Shown piece by piece: positions 35,852-45,318 of a stretch of DNA of 64,000 bases (positions within the stretch are counted from its first letter, which is position 1; every line of letters begins with the position of its first letter). A program made the position numbers and the translations under genes. The notes under the pieces are model-generated. The model worked only from the letters and a program-made list of their open reading frames with translations. It ran no database searches and was not told the DNA's origin. The DNA is from Spinactinospora alkalitolerans (GTDB taxonomy: Bacteria > Actinomycetota > Actinomycetes > Streptosporangiales > Streptosporangiaceae), in NCBI RefSeq assembly GCF_013408795.1, contig NZ_JACCCC010000001.1, forward strand, positions 5,456,001 through 5,520,000, read 5' to 3'.

Positions 35852-37705
35852 ATGTGCGGAATCGTTGGCTACGTCGGGCCGAAACCGGCGCTGGAGGTCG
35901 TCGTCGACGGCCTCGCGAGGCTTGAGTACCGCGGATACGACTCCGCGGGCGTCGCCGTTCTGAACGGCGGCAGGCTCGAGACCGAGAAGCGGGCCGGCAA
36001 GCTCGCCAATCTCCGTGCGGCGCTGGAGCACACCCCGCGCTCCGCCGACGGCATCGGCATCGGGCACACCCGTTGGGCCACGCACGGTGCCCCCACCGAC
36101 ATCAACGCCCACCCCCACGTCGACAACGACAACCGGGTGGCGGTCATCCACAACGGCATCATCGAGAACTTCGCCGCACTCCGCCTGGAACTGGAGGAGC
36201 TCGGCTGCAAGTTCGGCTCCGAGACCGACACCGAGGTCACGGCGCACCTGCTGAGCAGCGAGCTCAAGAACCGGGGCGACCACGACCTCGCCGCGGCGAT
36301 GCGGTCGGTCTGCACCCGCCTGGAGGGCGCGTTCACCCTGGTCGCCATGTCGGTGGACAACCCCGACCTGGTCGTCGCGGCCCGCCGCAACTCGCCGCTG
36401 GTCGTCGGCCGGGGGAAGGGCGAGAACTTCCTCGCCAGCGACGTCGCCGCGTTCATCGCCCACACCCGCGACGCCGTCGAGCTCGGCCAGGACCAGGTCG
36501 TCGAACTGCGCCGCGACTCGGTGACCGTCACCGACTACGACGGCAACACCGTGCCGGTGCGCGAGTACCACGTCGACTGGGACGCCTCGGCCGCCGAGAA
36601 GGGCGGCTACGACTACTTCATGCTCAAGGAGATCGTCGAGCAGCCGCGCGCGGTGGCCGACACGCTCCTGGGCCGCCTCGGCGTCGACGGCACCCTCACC
36701 CTGGACGAGATGCGCCTGGCACCGTCCGACCTGCGCGACATCGAGAAGATCGTGCTCATCGCGTGCGGCACCTCCTACCACGCGGGGCTGATCGCCAAGT
36801 ACTCGATCGAGCACTGGTGCCGCATCCCGTGCGAGGCCGAGGTCGCCAGCGAGTTCCGCTACCGCGACCCGATCCTGAACCGCCAGACGCTGGTCATCGC
36901 GATCTCGCAGTCCGGTGAGAGCATGGACACCCTGATGGCCGTGCGCTACGCCCGCGAGCAGCGCGCCAGGGTGCTGGCCATCTGCAACGTCAACGGCTCC
37001 ACGATCCCGCGCGAGTCCGACGGCGTGCTCTACACCCACGCCGGCCCCGAGGTCGGCGTCGCGGCCACCAAGACGTTCCTGACCCAACTGGTCGCCTGCT
37101 ACCTGATCGGCCTGTACCTGGCGCAGGTGCGCAGCCTGAAGTTCGGTGACGAGATCAACGCGATCATCGAGCAGTTGGCGCGCATGCCGGAGCAGGTGGA
37201 GAAGGTGCTCGACACGGTCGAGTCGGTGCGCGGCCTCGCCCGCTCCCTCAAGGACGCCGAGACGGTGCTGTTCCTCGGCCGGCACGTGGGCTACCCGGTG
37301 GCCATGGAGGGCGCGCTCAAGCTCAAGGAGCTCGCCTACATGCACGCCGAGGCGTTCGCCGCCGGCGAGCTCAAGCACGGCCCGATCGCGCTGATCGAGG
37401 ACGGCCTGCCGGTCGTGGTCGTGGTGCCGTCCCGCGAGGGCCGCGGCGTGCTGCACGACAAGATCGTCTCCAACATCCAGGAGATCCGCGCCCGGGGCGC
37501 CCGCACCATCGTGATCGCCGAGGAGGGCGACGACGCCGTGCGGCCGTTCGCCGACGAACTGGTCGAGCTGCCCGCGGTGCCGACGCTGCTGCAGCCGATC
37601 GTGGCGACCGTGCCGCTGCAGGTCTTCGCCTGCGAGCTGGCGCTGGCCAAGGGCAACGACGTGGACCAGCCGCGCAACCTCGCCAAGAGCGTCACAGTGG
37701 AGTAG
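35852..37705 (+). CDS. glmS: Glutamine-fructose-6-phosphate aminotransferase (isomerising)
   Basis: 617 residues. The N-terminal Ntn-type glutaminase begins MCGIVGYVG, whose Cys2 is the nucleophile. [19 protein letters not shown] follows. Two SIS sugar-isomerase domains occupy about residues 285-600 ([59 protein letters not shown]). It makes glucosamine 6-phosphate, the first step to UDP-GlcNAc. There is no Shine-Dalgarno sequence before the ATG, and a TACGCT at 35839-35844 would place transcription start close to the ATG, so the mRNA may be leaderless. A DasR-like site lies upstream. It converges on glmM. Confidence 0.97.
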   Translation: MCGIVGYVGPKPALEVVVDGLARLEYRGYDSAGVAVLNGGRLETEKRAGKLANLRAALEHTPRSADGIGIGHTRWATHGAPTDINAHPHVDNDNRVAVIHNGIIENFAALRLELEELGCKFGSETDTEVTAHLLSSELKNRGDHDLAAAMRSVCTRLEGAFTLVAMSVDNPDLVVAARRNSPLVVGRGKGENFLASDVAAFIAHTRDAVELGQDQVVELRRDSVTVTDYDGNTVPVREYHVDWDASAAEKGGYDYFMLKEIVEQPRAVADTLLGRLGVDGTLTLDEMRLAPSDLRDIEKIVLIACGTSYHAGLIAKYSIEHWCRIPCEAEVASEFRYRDPILNRQTLVIAISQSGESMDTLMAVRYAREQRARVLAICNVNGSTIPRESDGVLYTHAGPEVGVAATKTFLTQLVACYLIGLYLAQVRSLKFGDEINAIIEQLARMPEQVEKVLDTVESVRGLARSLKDAETVLFLGRHVGYPVAMEGALKLKELAYMHAEAFAAGELKHGPIALIEDGLPVVVVVPSREGRGVLHDKIVSNIQEIRARGARTIVIAEEGDDAVRPFADELVELPAVPTLLQPIVATVPLQVFACELALAKGNDVDQPRNLAKSVTVE

Positions 37706-37716
37706 TCGCGACCGAT

Positions 37717-37760
37717 GTGAGGAGGGGGCCGGGTCCGCGCGGACCCGGCCCCCTCCTCAC
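37717..37760. terminator. Bidirectional terminator between glmS and glmM
   Basis: A perfect 44-bp palindrome (22-bp arms, 37717-37738 and 37739-37760), very G/C-rich. It starts 11 bp after the glmS stop and ends 39 bp before the glmM stop. It can terminate both convergent genes. Confidence 0.9.
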
Positions 37761-37799
37761 GTCACGGGCGGCGGAGGCCGCTCGGAGCCGTCGGCCCGG

Positions 37800-39143
37800 C
37801 TACCCCAGCGCGCTCTTCACCACGGCGGCCAGGCGATCGGCGACCTCACTGGCGTGGGCCTCCGCGGTCGCCTCCACCATGACGCGCACCATCGGCTCGG
37901 TGCCGCTCGGCCGGATCAGCACCCGGCCGGAGTCGCCCAGGTCCGCCTCCGCCGCGGATACCGCCTCGGCGATCTCGACGGAGGTCTTCGCGCGGCTCTT
38001 GTCCACTCCGCGCACGTTCACCAGGACCTGCGGCAGCCGCGTCATGGTCTTGGCCAGCTCGGACAGCGCCAGACCGCGCCGGCTCACCGCCGCGAGCAGG
38101 TGCAGGCCGGTCAGCAGGCCGTCGCCGGTGCTCGCGTGCTCCAGCAGCACCACGTGCCCGGACTGCTCGCCGCCCAGCGAGTAGGAGCCGGCGCGCATCG
38201 CCTCCAGCACGTAGCGGTCGCCCACCGGGGTCTCGACGACCTTGATGCCGGCCTGCTTCATGGCCAGTTTCAGGCCCAGGTTGGACATCACGGTCACGAC
38301 CAGCGTGTCGTCGGCGAGGTGGCCCGACTCCTGCAGCTCCAGGGCCAGGACGGAGAGGATCTGGTCGCCGTCGACGACGCTGCCGTCGGCGGCCACGGCG
38401 AGGCAGCGGTCGGCGTCGCCGTCGTGGGCGAGGCCGGCGTCGGCGCCGTGCTCGCGCACGGCGTCCCGCAGCGCGTCCAGGTGGGTGGAGCCGCACCCCT
38501 CGTTGATGTTGAGGCCGTTGGGCTGGTCCCCGATCGCGACGACCTCGGCGCCGGCGCGGCGCAGCGCCTCGGGGGCCACCTCGTGGGCCGCGCCGTTGGC
38601 GCAGTCCACGACGACCTTGAGGCCGTCCAGGCGCTGCGGCAGCGACGCCACCACGTGCCGGACGTAGCGCTCGGCTCCGTCGGTCGCCTCGCTCACGCGG
38701 CCGACGTCGGCGCCCACGGCGTGCGCGGTGGGCTGGCCGAGCCGCGACTCGATCTCGTCCTCCACCGCGTCGGGCAGCTTGTGCCCGCCCCTGGCGAAGA
38801 ACTTGATGCCGTTGTCCGGCGCCGGGTTGTGGCTGGCCGAGAGCATCACGCCGAAGTCCGCGCCCATTTCGTCGGTGAGGTGGGCGACGGCCGGGGTGGG
38901 CAGCACCCCGAGCCGGACCGCGTCGACACCGGCGCTGGCCAGACCCGCGACCACGGCGGCCTCCAGGAATTCGCCGGACGCACGCGGATCGCGGCCGACG
39001 ACCGCCAGCGGGCGCGGGCCGACGCGCTCGTCGTCGTCGGCCAGCACCTGCGCCGCTGCGATGGAGAGGTCCAGTGCCAGTGAGGCGGTGAGGTCGCGCC
39101 CGGCGACCCCCCGGACTCCGTCAGTACCAAACAGCCGAGCCAC
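37800..39143 (-). CDS. glmM: Phosphoglucosamine mutase
   Basis: 447 residues from a GTG. The N-terminal [20 protein letters not shown], the phosphoserine loop [18 protein letters not shown] (Ser near residue 101), the metal loop [15 protein letters not shown], and the C-terminal [17 protein letters not shown] are the four conserved loops of the family. It converts GlcN-6-P to GlcN-1-P for UDP-GlcNAc synthesis, the step after GlmS. It is transcribed after rplM-rpsI in the same direction but separated from rpsI by 291 bp with a strong hairpin. Confidence 0.97.
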   Translation of the reverse strand: MARLFGTDGVRGVAGRDLTASLALDLSIAAAQVLADDDERVGPRPLAVVGRDPRASGEFLEAAVVAGLASAGVDAVRLGVLPTPAVAHLTDEMGADFGVMLSASHNPAPDNGIKFFARGGHKLPDAVEDEIESRLGQPTAHAVGADVGRVSEATDGAERYVRHVVASLPQRLDGLKVVVDCANGAAHEVAPEALRRAGAEVVAIGDQPNGLNINEGCGSTHLDALRDAVREHGADAGLAHDGDADRCLAVAADGSVVDGDQILSVLALELQESGHLADDTLVVTVMSNLGLKLAMKQAGIKVVETPVGDRYVLEAMRAGSYSLGGEQSGHVVLLEHASTGDGLLTGLHLLAAVSRRGLALSELAKTMTRLPQVLVNVRGVDKSRAKTSVEIAEAVSAAEADLGDSGRVLIRPSGTEPMVRVMVEATAEAHASEVADRLAAVVKSALG

Positions 39144-39328
39144 GAATCAATCGCCCCTTTGAGTTTCAGCGGAAAACCGGCCAAGCCCAACAGCAGCGGC
39201 CAGGGAGACAGCAACAACGGGACCGCAACGGCCGGGCACGGGACCAGGCGGTGCGGAACCGACGCGGATGTGCCCGGAAGACGAGTACACCCCGGGAAAG
39301 CGGTGCGGTCAGCACCGAAAACAGCGAT

Positions 39329-39375
39329 GGCCCGCACTGGCCACCCGTTCGGGTCGAACGGGTGGCCGGCGGGCC
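39329..39375 (-). terminator. Terminator of the rplM-rpsI operon
   Basis: A perfect 13-bp stem (39339-39351 with 39355-39367, loop GGT) is extended by GGCCCGC (39329-39335) pairing with GCGGGCC (39369-39375). It is 60 nt downstream of the rpsI stop. A second small palindrome, GGCCGATGCGCATCGGCC, lies at 39385-39402. Confidence 0.85.
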
Positions 39376-39434
39376 GTAGCCGCGGGCCGATGCGCATCGG
39401 CCGGCGAAGCCAGGCGGTGGAGCGGACGCTCCGC

Positions 39435-39950
39435 TTACCGCTTGGAGTACTGCGGGGCCTTGCGGGCCTTCTTGAGACCGGCCTTCTTCCGCTCGACCTC
39501 GCGGTCGTCACGGGTGAGGTAGCCGGCCTTCTTCAGGGTCGGACGGTTGTTCTCGACGTCCAGGCCGGCCAGCGCGCGGGCCAGGCCGTGGCGCAGCGCA
39601 CCGGCCTGGCCGCTGGGGCCGCCGCCGTGCAGACGCGCGAAGACGTCGTAGGCCTCCTCGAAACCCAGGGCGACCAGCGGCTCCTTGATCAGCTGCTGGT
39701 GGACCTTGTCCGGGAAGTAGTCCTCGAGCGGCTTGCCGTTGATCTTCCACTCACCGGCACCAGGGGTGATCCGGACACGGGCGATGGCCTTCTTGCGGCG
39801 GCCGGTGCCCGCACCGGGGCCGGCGGCAGTGGGGACGTACCCTCCGCCGGGCGCGTCCGGCGTCTCGCTGGTGTACTCAGCCGGGAACTCTTCGGGATTG
39901 TCCTCGAAGTCCTGGGTGGCGACGTCTTCGATACCGGTGGGCTCGACCAC
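39435..39950 (-). CDS. rpsI: 30S ribosomal protein S9
   Basis: 171 residues from a GTG at 39950 with GAGGAG 4 nt upstream. The core ([39 protein letters not shown]) is standard. The basic tail ending in SKR reaches the P-site tRNA in the 30S subunit. An acidic N-terminal extension of about 45 residues ([16 protein letters not shown]) is typical of actinobacteria. It is co-transcribed with rplM, 35 nt upstream. Confidence 0.98.
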   Translation of the reverse strand: MVEPTGIEDVATQDFEDNPEEFPAEYTSETPDAPGGGYVPTAAGPGAGTGRRKKAIARVRITPGAGEWKINGKPLEDYFPDKVHQQLIKEPLVALGFEEAYDVFARLHGGGPSGQAGALRHGLARALAGLDVENNRPTLKKAGYLTRDDREVERKKAGLKKARKAPQYSKR

Positions 39951-39985
39951 GGTTCTCCTCGTACTTCCTTCAGTCTCGCGAACGC

Positions 39986-40435
39986 CTAGGCCGGCTGCTC
40001 GATCTTGGTGATTTCGAACGGCACCGGCTGCTGGGCCTGGTGCGGGTGCTCCGGGCCGGCGTACACCTTGAGCTTCTTGGCCATCTGGCGGCCAAGGGAG
40101 TTCTTCGGCAGCATGCCCTTCACGGCCTTCTCGATGGCCCGCTCGGGGTTCTTGGCGATCAACTCGCTGTAGGCGACGGAACGCAGACCGCCGGGGTAAC
40201 CGGAGTGCCGGTAGGCCCGCTTCTGCTCCAGCTTCTTGCCGGTCAGCGCCACCTTGTCGGCATTCACGACGATCACGAAGTCGCCGGTGTCGATGTGGGG
40301 CGCGTAGTACGGCTTGTTCTTGCCTCGGAGCAGCGTGGCGACGTGGCTGGCCAGCCGCCCGAGGACGACATCGCTGGCGTCGATGACGTGCCACTGACGC
40401 TGGACATCGCTGGGCTTAGGGCTGAATGTGCGCAC
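39986..40435 (-). CDS. rplM: 50S ribosomal protein L13
   Basis: 149 residues from a [23 protein letters not shown] at the start, [18 protein letters not shown] in the middle and [17 protein letters not shown] near the end are characteristic. L13 is an early assembly protein of the 50S subunit. First gene of the rplM-rpsI operon, expressed from a clear promoter 190 bp upstream. Confidence 0.98.
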   Translation of the reverse strand: MRTFSPKPSDVQRQWHVIDASDVVLGRLASHVATLLRGKNKPYYAPHIDTGDFVIVVNADKVALTGKKLEQKRAYRHSGYPGGLRSVAYSELIAKNPERAIEKAVKGMLPKNSLGRQMAKKLKVYAGPEHPHQAQQPVPFEITKIEQPA

Positions 40436-40624
40436 GATCGTAAGCCTTCGTCTCAGTCGGCGGGGTCCATCCCCGCGGACGGAGATGGGGAACTCGTATT
40501 ACTGGACCGGGCCGCCCGTTGCGTGGGCTCGCCCGGTGGTTGGGTGCGCAGACGGTGATGCGTGGTCGGCACCCAATGAGAAGATATGGGAGCCCACGGC
40601 AAACTCAACGCACAACGACGGAGA

Positions 40625-40654
40625 ATCATATCGACCGAATGCGCCACAGGTCAA
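40625..40654 (-). promoter_or_regulatory. rplM-rpsI promoter
   Basis: On the minus strand TTGACC (40654-40649) and TATGAT (40630-40625) with an 18-bp spacer, a strong housekeeping-type promoter. It leaves a leader of about 180 nt before rplM. An 8-bp inverted repeat (GGCCCATG/CATGGGCC, 40658-40690) lies immediately upstream of the -35. Confidence 0.8.
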
Positions 40655-40942
40655 AACGGCCCATGATCATACTGCTCGGCGCCATGGGCCGACCGGCGGT
40701 CGCACCGCGATCCGTGATTACTCCACTCTCATTATGCCTTGTCGTGCGAGTGCTTCGGCCATATCACCGATACGGCCCGGAGACGACGGCGCGGGCCGGA
40801 CCTGCATCGCCGCCGCGGTAAGGGATCACCGGGCCCGGAGGTGAGAGATCAGGAGATTGCCCTCACACCCTCCCGATCACGGCGAACCGGACGCTAGAGT
40901 CGCAAAGGGTTCACCGCACCCGGAAGGGAGGAGATCGGCGTC

Positions 40943-40993
40943 ATGCCTCCCACTTTCGGCAAGCCGGGCGCTAGAGTCCGACTGGAAGCATAG
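40943..40993 (+). CDS. Possible 16-residue leader peptide
   Basis: ATG at 40943 to TAG at 40993 encodes MPPTFGKPGARVRLEA. A GGGAGGAG ribosome-binding site ends about 10 nt upstream. It ends 101 nt before the main gene at 41095. The second GCTAGAGT repeat lies inside it, so the ribosome-binding site may be fortuitous. It has no regulatory codon run that I can recognise. Very tentative. Confidence 0.25.
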   Translation: MPPTFGKPGARVRLEA

Positions 40994-41094
40994 CGCGTGT
41001 TCATCGCCGTGCCACGCGGGCCGGGTGGTCCGGGCCGGCGGTCCGGTGAGCCCCTTTCGGGTCTCGTCCGGCACGACGACGTCGAGGAAGCACC

Positions 41095-43650
41095 GTGACC
41101 CGTGACGTGGAAGACTTCGACGGCGCCGACTGGCCGCTGTTCACGCTGCCACCGCCGCCGTACGCGGTCGGAGCCCGCGTGCCGGGGCAAGCGGTCCCGC
41201 CGCCGCCCGAGCACGAGGACGGCGCACCCCCGGAGCCCGGCGACCCCCCACGGAGTCGGCACCGGGACAACGGTCCCGAGCGCCCCCCACGGAGGCAACG
41301 GACCGAAGGACGATCGCGGGGAACCAGGGCAGCGCCCGATCGATCGCCTTCTCCCCCGTCCCCGGCCTCCCCGGACGACCTGCCGCCCTCTCCCAGGGGC
41401 GCGGACCGGTTCTTCCCGGAACCGGCGGACCGCCCCGGCCGGAGGGGACTCGCAGGAGAATCGCAACTGCCGCCCAAGGACAGCCTCCGGAGTTCTCCCA
41501 TCGCACCGCATCCGAACGAGCCACACGACGGCGGCCCCGGCCAGACCGGGCAGCCGCAGCAGCCTCCAGCGCCCGCGAACCAGGAGTCGGCGGAGGAGAC
41601 CGCGCGGGCTCCGCGGCCGACTCCTCAGCAGCAGGGCGTCCCTCCCTGGGGCGATGTGCTCCAGCCCGATTCCCCGCCCCCCGCGCCGTCGGGTCCCCGG
41701 CAGGGCGGCGGCGGGTGGAACGCCCCTTCGGGCGCGCAGCGCCCTCCGCAGGGCCCGCCCCCCGGCTCCGCCCCGGGTCCGCAGCAGCCACCGCAGCCGG
41801 GACCACAGGGTCAACCGGGCCCCCGCGGACCGCAGGGCCCCGCCCCCCAGCAGCGACCCCGGCAGGGGCCGCCCACGGGCGCGCAGCAGCCTCCGCAAGG
41901 ACCACCGCAGGGGCCACCCCCCGGCGCCAACCCGCCCACCGGCGGACAGCACCCCATGCCAGGCCCCCAATCCGGCCCGCAGCAACCCGGCCCCCAATCC
42001 GGCCCCCAGCAACCCGGCCCCCAGCAGCCGGGCCCGCAGCAACCCCAGCAGCGCCCCGCCTGGCACGGCCGAGCACCCGGGCAACCGCCGCAGCAGGGCT
42101 TCCCGGAACAGCAGGGACCGCAGGCCCCCGGCGCGCCGCGTCCGCCGCAGGGGCCGCCCACGGGCGCGCAGCAGCCCCATCCGGGTACGGGCGCCCCGAT
42201 GGGAGGCCCCGGCGCCTCCGGCCCGCAGAGGCCGCCTCAGCCGCCACAGGGGGCACCTCGACCGCCGCAGGGCCCGCAGCAGCCCGGCCGTCCGCCCGGC
42301 GCCGGACTCCCGGCCCTCGCCGGCCCCGGACCGGCCTCGGGCCCGCAGCAGCCACCGCAGCCGGGACCACAGGGTCAACCGGGCCCCCGCGGACCGCAGG
42401 GCCCCGCCCCCCAGCAGCGACCCCGGCAGGGGCCGCCCACGGGCGCGCAGCAGCCTCCGCAAGGACCACCGCAGGGGCCACCCCCCGGCGCCAACCCGCC
42501 CACCGGCGGACAGCACCCCATGCCAGGCCCCCAATCCGGCCCGCAGCAACCCGGCCCCCAATCCGGCCCCCAGCAACCCGGCCCCCAGCAGCCGGGCCCG
42601 CAGCAACCCCAGCAGCGCCCCGCCTGGCACGGCCAGGCACCCGGGCACCCCCCGCTGCAGGGCAGGCTCATCCCCCCGAACGGCGGCGCGCCCGAGGCGC
42701 CGGGGGCCGAGCCGGCGTTCCCCTCGGACGCCGCGGAATCCACCCAGCACATCAACGCGGTGCCCGATGACGGCGCGACGCAGGCCATCCCGCCCGTGGG
42801 CGGCGAACCGGTCGGCGCCACCCAGGCGGTCCCGCCCGTGGCGGACGTCTTCGGCGGCCGCCCGATGTTCCGGGACGAGGCACCGCGCGGTGGTGGCGGC
42901 GGTGGCGGCGGTGGCGGCGGCGGCGGTGACAACAGCACCGCGGAGATCGACCTGTCGGGCTACGACGACTACGACGATCGTCCCCGCCGGAGCGGCCGCA
43001 CCAGGACGCTGCTGCTGGCGGCGGGCTTCGCGGTCCTGCTGCTCCTCGGTGGCGGCGGCGCGTTCTTCTTCGCGACGGGCTCCGGCCCCGACGCGGGCCT
43101 GGCGGCCTCCGAGTACGACGTCGCGAAGGTCTCCGACGAGTCCACCGACTCCGAGCCCCTGGGGATCGACGAACTGTTCTCCGTGCAGAGCATCGAGGTG
43201 GCCGGGGAGACGTTCACCCAGGTCCAGACCGACGACACCGACAAGTGCGAGACCGCCGCGCACGGCGACTACGGCCAGGTGCTCAACGACAACGGGTGCC
43301 GCCAGATCGTGCGGGCGTCCTACGTCAACGAGGACGGTTCCCGCGCGGTGACCGTCGGCGTGGCGGCGATGGCCGACGCCGACCAGGCCGGGGCCGCCCA
43401 GGAGGGGCAGGACCTCGCGGCCACGCAGTGGTTCGCCGGCCTGCCCGGCAAGGAGGACAGCGGCGCCGAGCGCCTCGACATCGCCGGGGGGCACGCCACC
43501 GGGGCGTCCTGGGGGCGCTACCTCGTCTTCACCCTCGCCGCCAACAGCGACGGCCGCCTACCGGAGGGCGAGACCCCGGAGCTGGCCGCCATCAGCGAGG
43601 AGTTCGTCAACGTGCCACTCGTCCCCCTGGGCGAACGCGCGACCGGCTGA
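41095..43650 (+). CDS. Pro/Gln/Gly-rich single-pass membrane protein with extracytoplasmic domain
   Basis: 851 residues from a GTG with GAGGAAG 6 nt upstream. Residues about 150-535 are Pro-Gln-Gly low complexity built from PQGPP-, GPQQPG-type units. A glycine run lies near 600-612. One membrane helix follows at about 637-662 (TLLLAAGFAVLLLLGGGGAF). The C-terminal 190 residues would be outside the cell and carry two Cys, in KCETAAHG and DNGCRQIVRASY, probably a disulfide. The disordered N-terminal part would be cytoplasmic. The coding region includes an exact 292-bp direct repeat. This layout is shared by many actinobacterial wall- or signalling-related proteins, but I do not recognise a named family. 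Monocistronic, with a terminator after it. Confidence 0.85.
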   Translation: MTRDVEDFDGADWPLFTLPPPPYAVGARVPGQAVPPPPEHEDGAPPEPGDPPRSRHRDNGPERPPRRQRTEGRSRGTRAAPDRSPSPPSPASPDDLPPSPRGADRFFPEPADRPGRRGLAGESQLPPKDSLRSSPIAPHPNEPHDGGPGQTGQPQQPPAPANQESAEETARAPRPTPQQQGVPPWGDVLQPDSPPPAPSGPRQGGGGWNAPSGAQRPPQGPPPGSAPGPQQPPQPGPQGQPGPRGPQGPAPQQRPRQGPPTGAQQPPQGPPQGPPPGANPPTGGQHPMPGPQSGPQQPGPQSGPQQPGPQQPGPQQPQQRPAWHGRAPGQPPQQGFPEQQGPQAPGAPRPPQGPPTGAQQPHPGTGAPMGGPGASGPQRPPQPPQGAPRPPQGPQQPGRPPGAGLPALAGPGPASGPQQPPQPGPQGQPGPRGPQGPAPQQRPRQGPPTGAQQPPQGPPQGPPPGANPPTGGQHPMPGPQSGPQQPGPQSGPQQPGPQQPGPQQPQQRPAWHGQAPGHPPLQGRLIPPNGGAPEAPGAEPAFPSDAAESTQHINAVPDDGATQAIPPVGGEPVGATQAVPPVADVFGGRPMFRDEAPRGGGGGGGGGGGGGDNSTAEIDLSGYDDYDDRPRRSGRTRTLLLAAGFAVLLLLGGGGAFFFATGSGPDAGLAASEYDVAKVSDESTDSEPLGIDELFSVQSIEVAGETFTQVQTDDTDKCETAAHGDYGQVLNDNGCRQIVRASYVNEDGSRAVTVGVAAMADADQAGAAQEGQDLAATQWFAGLPGKEDSGAERLDIAGGHATGASWGRYLVFTLAANSDGRLPEGETPELAAISEEFVNVPLVPLGERATG
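41779..42070 (+). repeat. 292-bp direct repeat, copy 1 (inside the Pro/Gln-rich gene)
   Basis: Identical base for base to 42343-42634, at a constant offset of 564 bp (compared line by line). Since 564 is a multiple of 3 the two copies are in the same frame and encode the same 97 residues. Each copy also contains shorter internal repeats (CCCAATCCGGCCC-type units). Identity at synonymous positions indicates a recent duplication or gene conversion. Confidence 0.95.
42343..42634 (+). repeat. 292-bp direct repeat, copy 2
   Basis: Second copy of the exact repeat described at 41779-42070. The 272 bp between the copies encode a related but non-identical Pro/Gln-rich stretch. Recombination between the copies would delete 564 bp in frame, so length variation of this protein between isolates is expected. 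Confidence 0.95.
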
Positions 43651-43659
43651 CCCCGCGGC

Positions 43660-43706
43660 GGACACGCCGCCCCGGTACCGAAAGGCACCGGGGCGGCGCC
43701 GTGTCC
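43660..43706 (+). terminator. Terminator of the Pro/Gln-rich protein gene
   Basis: GCCGCCCCGGT (43666-43676) pairs perfectly with ACCGGGGCGGC (43687-43697), extended by GGACAC/GTGTCC at the base. It starts 10 bp after the stop. A second short hairpin (GCCTCCC/GGGAGGC) follows at 43719-43740. Confidence 0.85.
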
Positions 43707-43737
43707 GGGCGGTCCTGAGCCTCCCCGGCCACAGGGA

Positions 43738-44330
43738 GGCTTGATGCGATCCCGGCCGCAACTGGGACCCGCGGTGACCGGACGACAGTACGCGCCGCCC
43801 CCGGCCCCAGGGGGTCGTGAAGCCCCAGCCCAAGGAGGGATCCGCGGTGACCGGGCGATCCTCTCGCGCGGCCGAAGGCCCATCAAGGGATCGCCCCGGC
43901 GCCGCGCCGCCCACGCCGCCACCGTGGGCGCCAGGACGCGACCGCGGTTTCGGCGCGCGGTGAAGAAACGGGCCGCCGTGCCCGCTCGCCTCGGCCACCG
44001 AGGGCGTGAGACACCGGCCACAGGAGTTTGAACCCCCACCCAAAGACTGAACGCACACCGCCACTCTGTGCGCCGGGTCGAAACCGCGGTGTCGGCCTGT
44101 ACCCATGGTGTCGGCGTGCGCTTCGCGCGCGGGTGGGCGATTTTGCGTCCACGGGCCTTCGGCCACGCGAGAGCATCGCCCACCCGCACGCCATCCCTCC
44201 TGGGGCCGGCCTTCACGACCCCCTGGAGCGGGCCTTCACGACCCTCTGGGGCGGGCGCACCTCCTGGGGTGGGCGCGCCACTTGGAATGGGCGCCGCTTG
44301 AGGCGGGCACGCCGCTCCGAGCGAGGACCA
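43738..44330 (+). repeat. Intergenic repeat family A, copy 4 (longest)
   Basis: About 590 bp between the terminator region after the Pro/Gln-rich gene and the truA stop. The first hairpin module has arms GGGCGATCC (43853-43861) and GGATCGCCC (43888-43896) around GGCCGAAGGCC (43870-43880). The second has arms GTGGGCGAT (44133-44141) and ATCGCCCAC (44175-44183) around GGCCTTCGGCC (44154-44164). The first module with flanks matches the complement of copy 1 at roughly nine of ten positions over 80 bp. The second, with the CTCCTGGGGCCGGCCTTCACG block, does so over about 130 bp. The CTTGAGGCGGGCACGC end resembles the outer side of copy 3. Its ends are not sharply defined. Confidence 0.75.
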
Positions 44331-44375
44331 GGCCTTACAACCCGCCGGGGCCAGACCAGGCATGAACCCGACCGG

Positions 44376-45206
44376 TCACGTGCCCGGGAGGGTGCGGACT
44401 CTTCGAGTGGAGCGGGCGCGTTCGGCCAGTTCGGCGTCGGGAGGGTAGCGGATCTCCTCCAGGCTCAGGCCGTGGGGCGGGACCACGTGGACCGCGGAGT
44501 CGCGCACCCCCGCGAAGAGGACCTCGCGCGGCCAGTCCGGGCCGCGGCGGCCGTCACCGACCGCGAGCAGGGCCCCGACCAGGGCGCGGACCATGTTGTG
44601 GCAGAACGCGTCGGCCTGCACGGTGCCGGCGTAGAGGTGCTCGCCCTCCCTGATCCACTCCAGGCGCAGCAGCTCCCGGATCGTGGTCGCCCCCTCGCGC
44701 CTGCGGCAGAACGCCGCGAAGTCGTGCTCGCCGACCAGCCTGGCCGCCGCGGCGTTCATCCGGTCCGGGTCGAGCTCCCGCCGGTGCCAGAGCACGTCGC
44801 GGCGGCGCAGCGGCTCGACCCCGCCGGGCGCGTCGCTCACCCGGTAGACGTAGCGGCGGAACAGCGGGGAGAAGCGCGCGTCGAAGCCTTCGGGGGCCGG
44901 GCGCACCGCGCGCACCCGGACGTCGGGGGGCAGCACTCCGGCGAGCCTGCGCAGCAGCCGCTCCCCCTCGGCCGCCCACAGCCCCTCCTCGACGTCCAGG
45001 TGCGCCACCTGGCCCCTGGCGTGCACGCCGGCGTCCGTCCGGCCGGCCACGGTCAGCCGGGCCTCTGACAGCCGCAGCACGCGCGCCAGCGCGGCCTGGA
45101 GCTCGCCCTGCACCGTGCGCCGCCCCGGCTGCTCGGCCCAGCCGGAGAAGTCCGTGCCGTCGTAGGAGACGTCCAGTCGCAGCCGGACCAGCCCCTCGTC
45201 GCTCAT
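44376..45206 (-). CDS. truA: tRNA pseudouridine(38-40) synthase
   Basis: 276 residues. [20 protein letters not shown] is the N-terminal signature. The catalytic Asp is in [19 protein letters not shown] at about residue 57. [19 protein letters not shown] and [19 protein letters not shown] are later family segments. It isomerises uridines 38-40 in the tRNA anticodon arm. It follows rplQ, the usual actinobacterial order, with a hairpin between the two genes. Confidence 0.96.
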   Translation of the reverse strand: MSDEGLVRLRLDVSYDGTDFSGWAEQPGRRTVQGELQAALARVLRLSEARLTVAGRTDAGVHARGQVAHLDVEEGLWAAEGERLLRRLAGVLPPDVRVRAVRPAPEGFDARFSPLFRRYVYRVSDAPGGVEPLRRRDVLWHRRELDPDRMNAAAARLVGEHDFAAFCRRREGATTIRELLRLEWIREGEHLYAGTVQADAFCHNMVRALVGALLAVGDGRRGPDWPREVLFAGVRDSAVHVVPPHGLSLEEIRYPPDAELAERARSTRRVRTLPGT

Positions 45207-45258
45207 CTGCTCCTCGATCCCTCGATCCCCCGGTATCCCGGCCCCCGATCATGACGAA

Positions 45259-45286
45259 TGCCCGGCTCCCTTGCGGGAACCGGGCA
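45259..45286 (-). terminator. Hairpin after rplQ
   Basis: TGCCCGGCTCCC (45259-45270) pairs with GGGAACCGGGCA (45275-45286), 12 bp with one mismatch and a 4-nt loop, 33 nt after the rplQ stop on the minus strand. Probable end of the alpha operon, upstream of truA. Confidence 0.75.
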
Positions 45287-45318
45287 GCCGATGTTCGAGG
45301 GGCAAGGACGCGCGGTCC

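Larger units (their letters stand above)
40436..41094. other. 659-bp divergent spacer between rplM and the Pro/Gln-rich protein gene
   Basis: It contains the rplM promoter, the small inverted repeat just upstream of it, and on the right two similar 20-bp stretches centred on GCTAGAGT (40893-40900 and 40970-40977), 77 bp apart. Each could be a -10 box or a bound site for the rightward gene. A possible 16-codon leader frame starts at 40943. No other gene is seen. Confidence 0.5.

Noticed and set aside
41700-42640. CRISPR-like or tandem repeat array
   Set aside because: The repeats are in frame within a Pro/Gln-rich coding sequence with no unique spacers of constant length.
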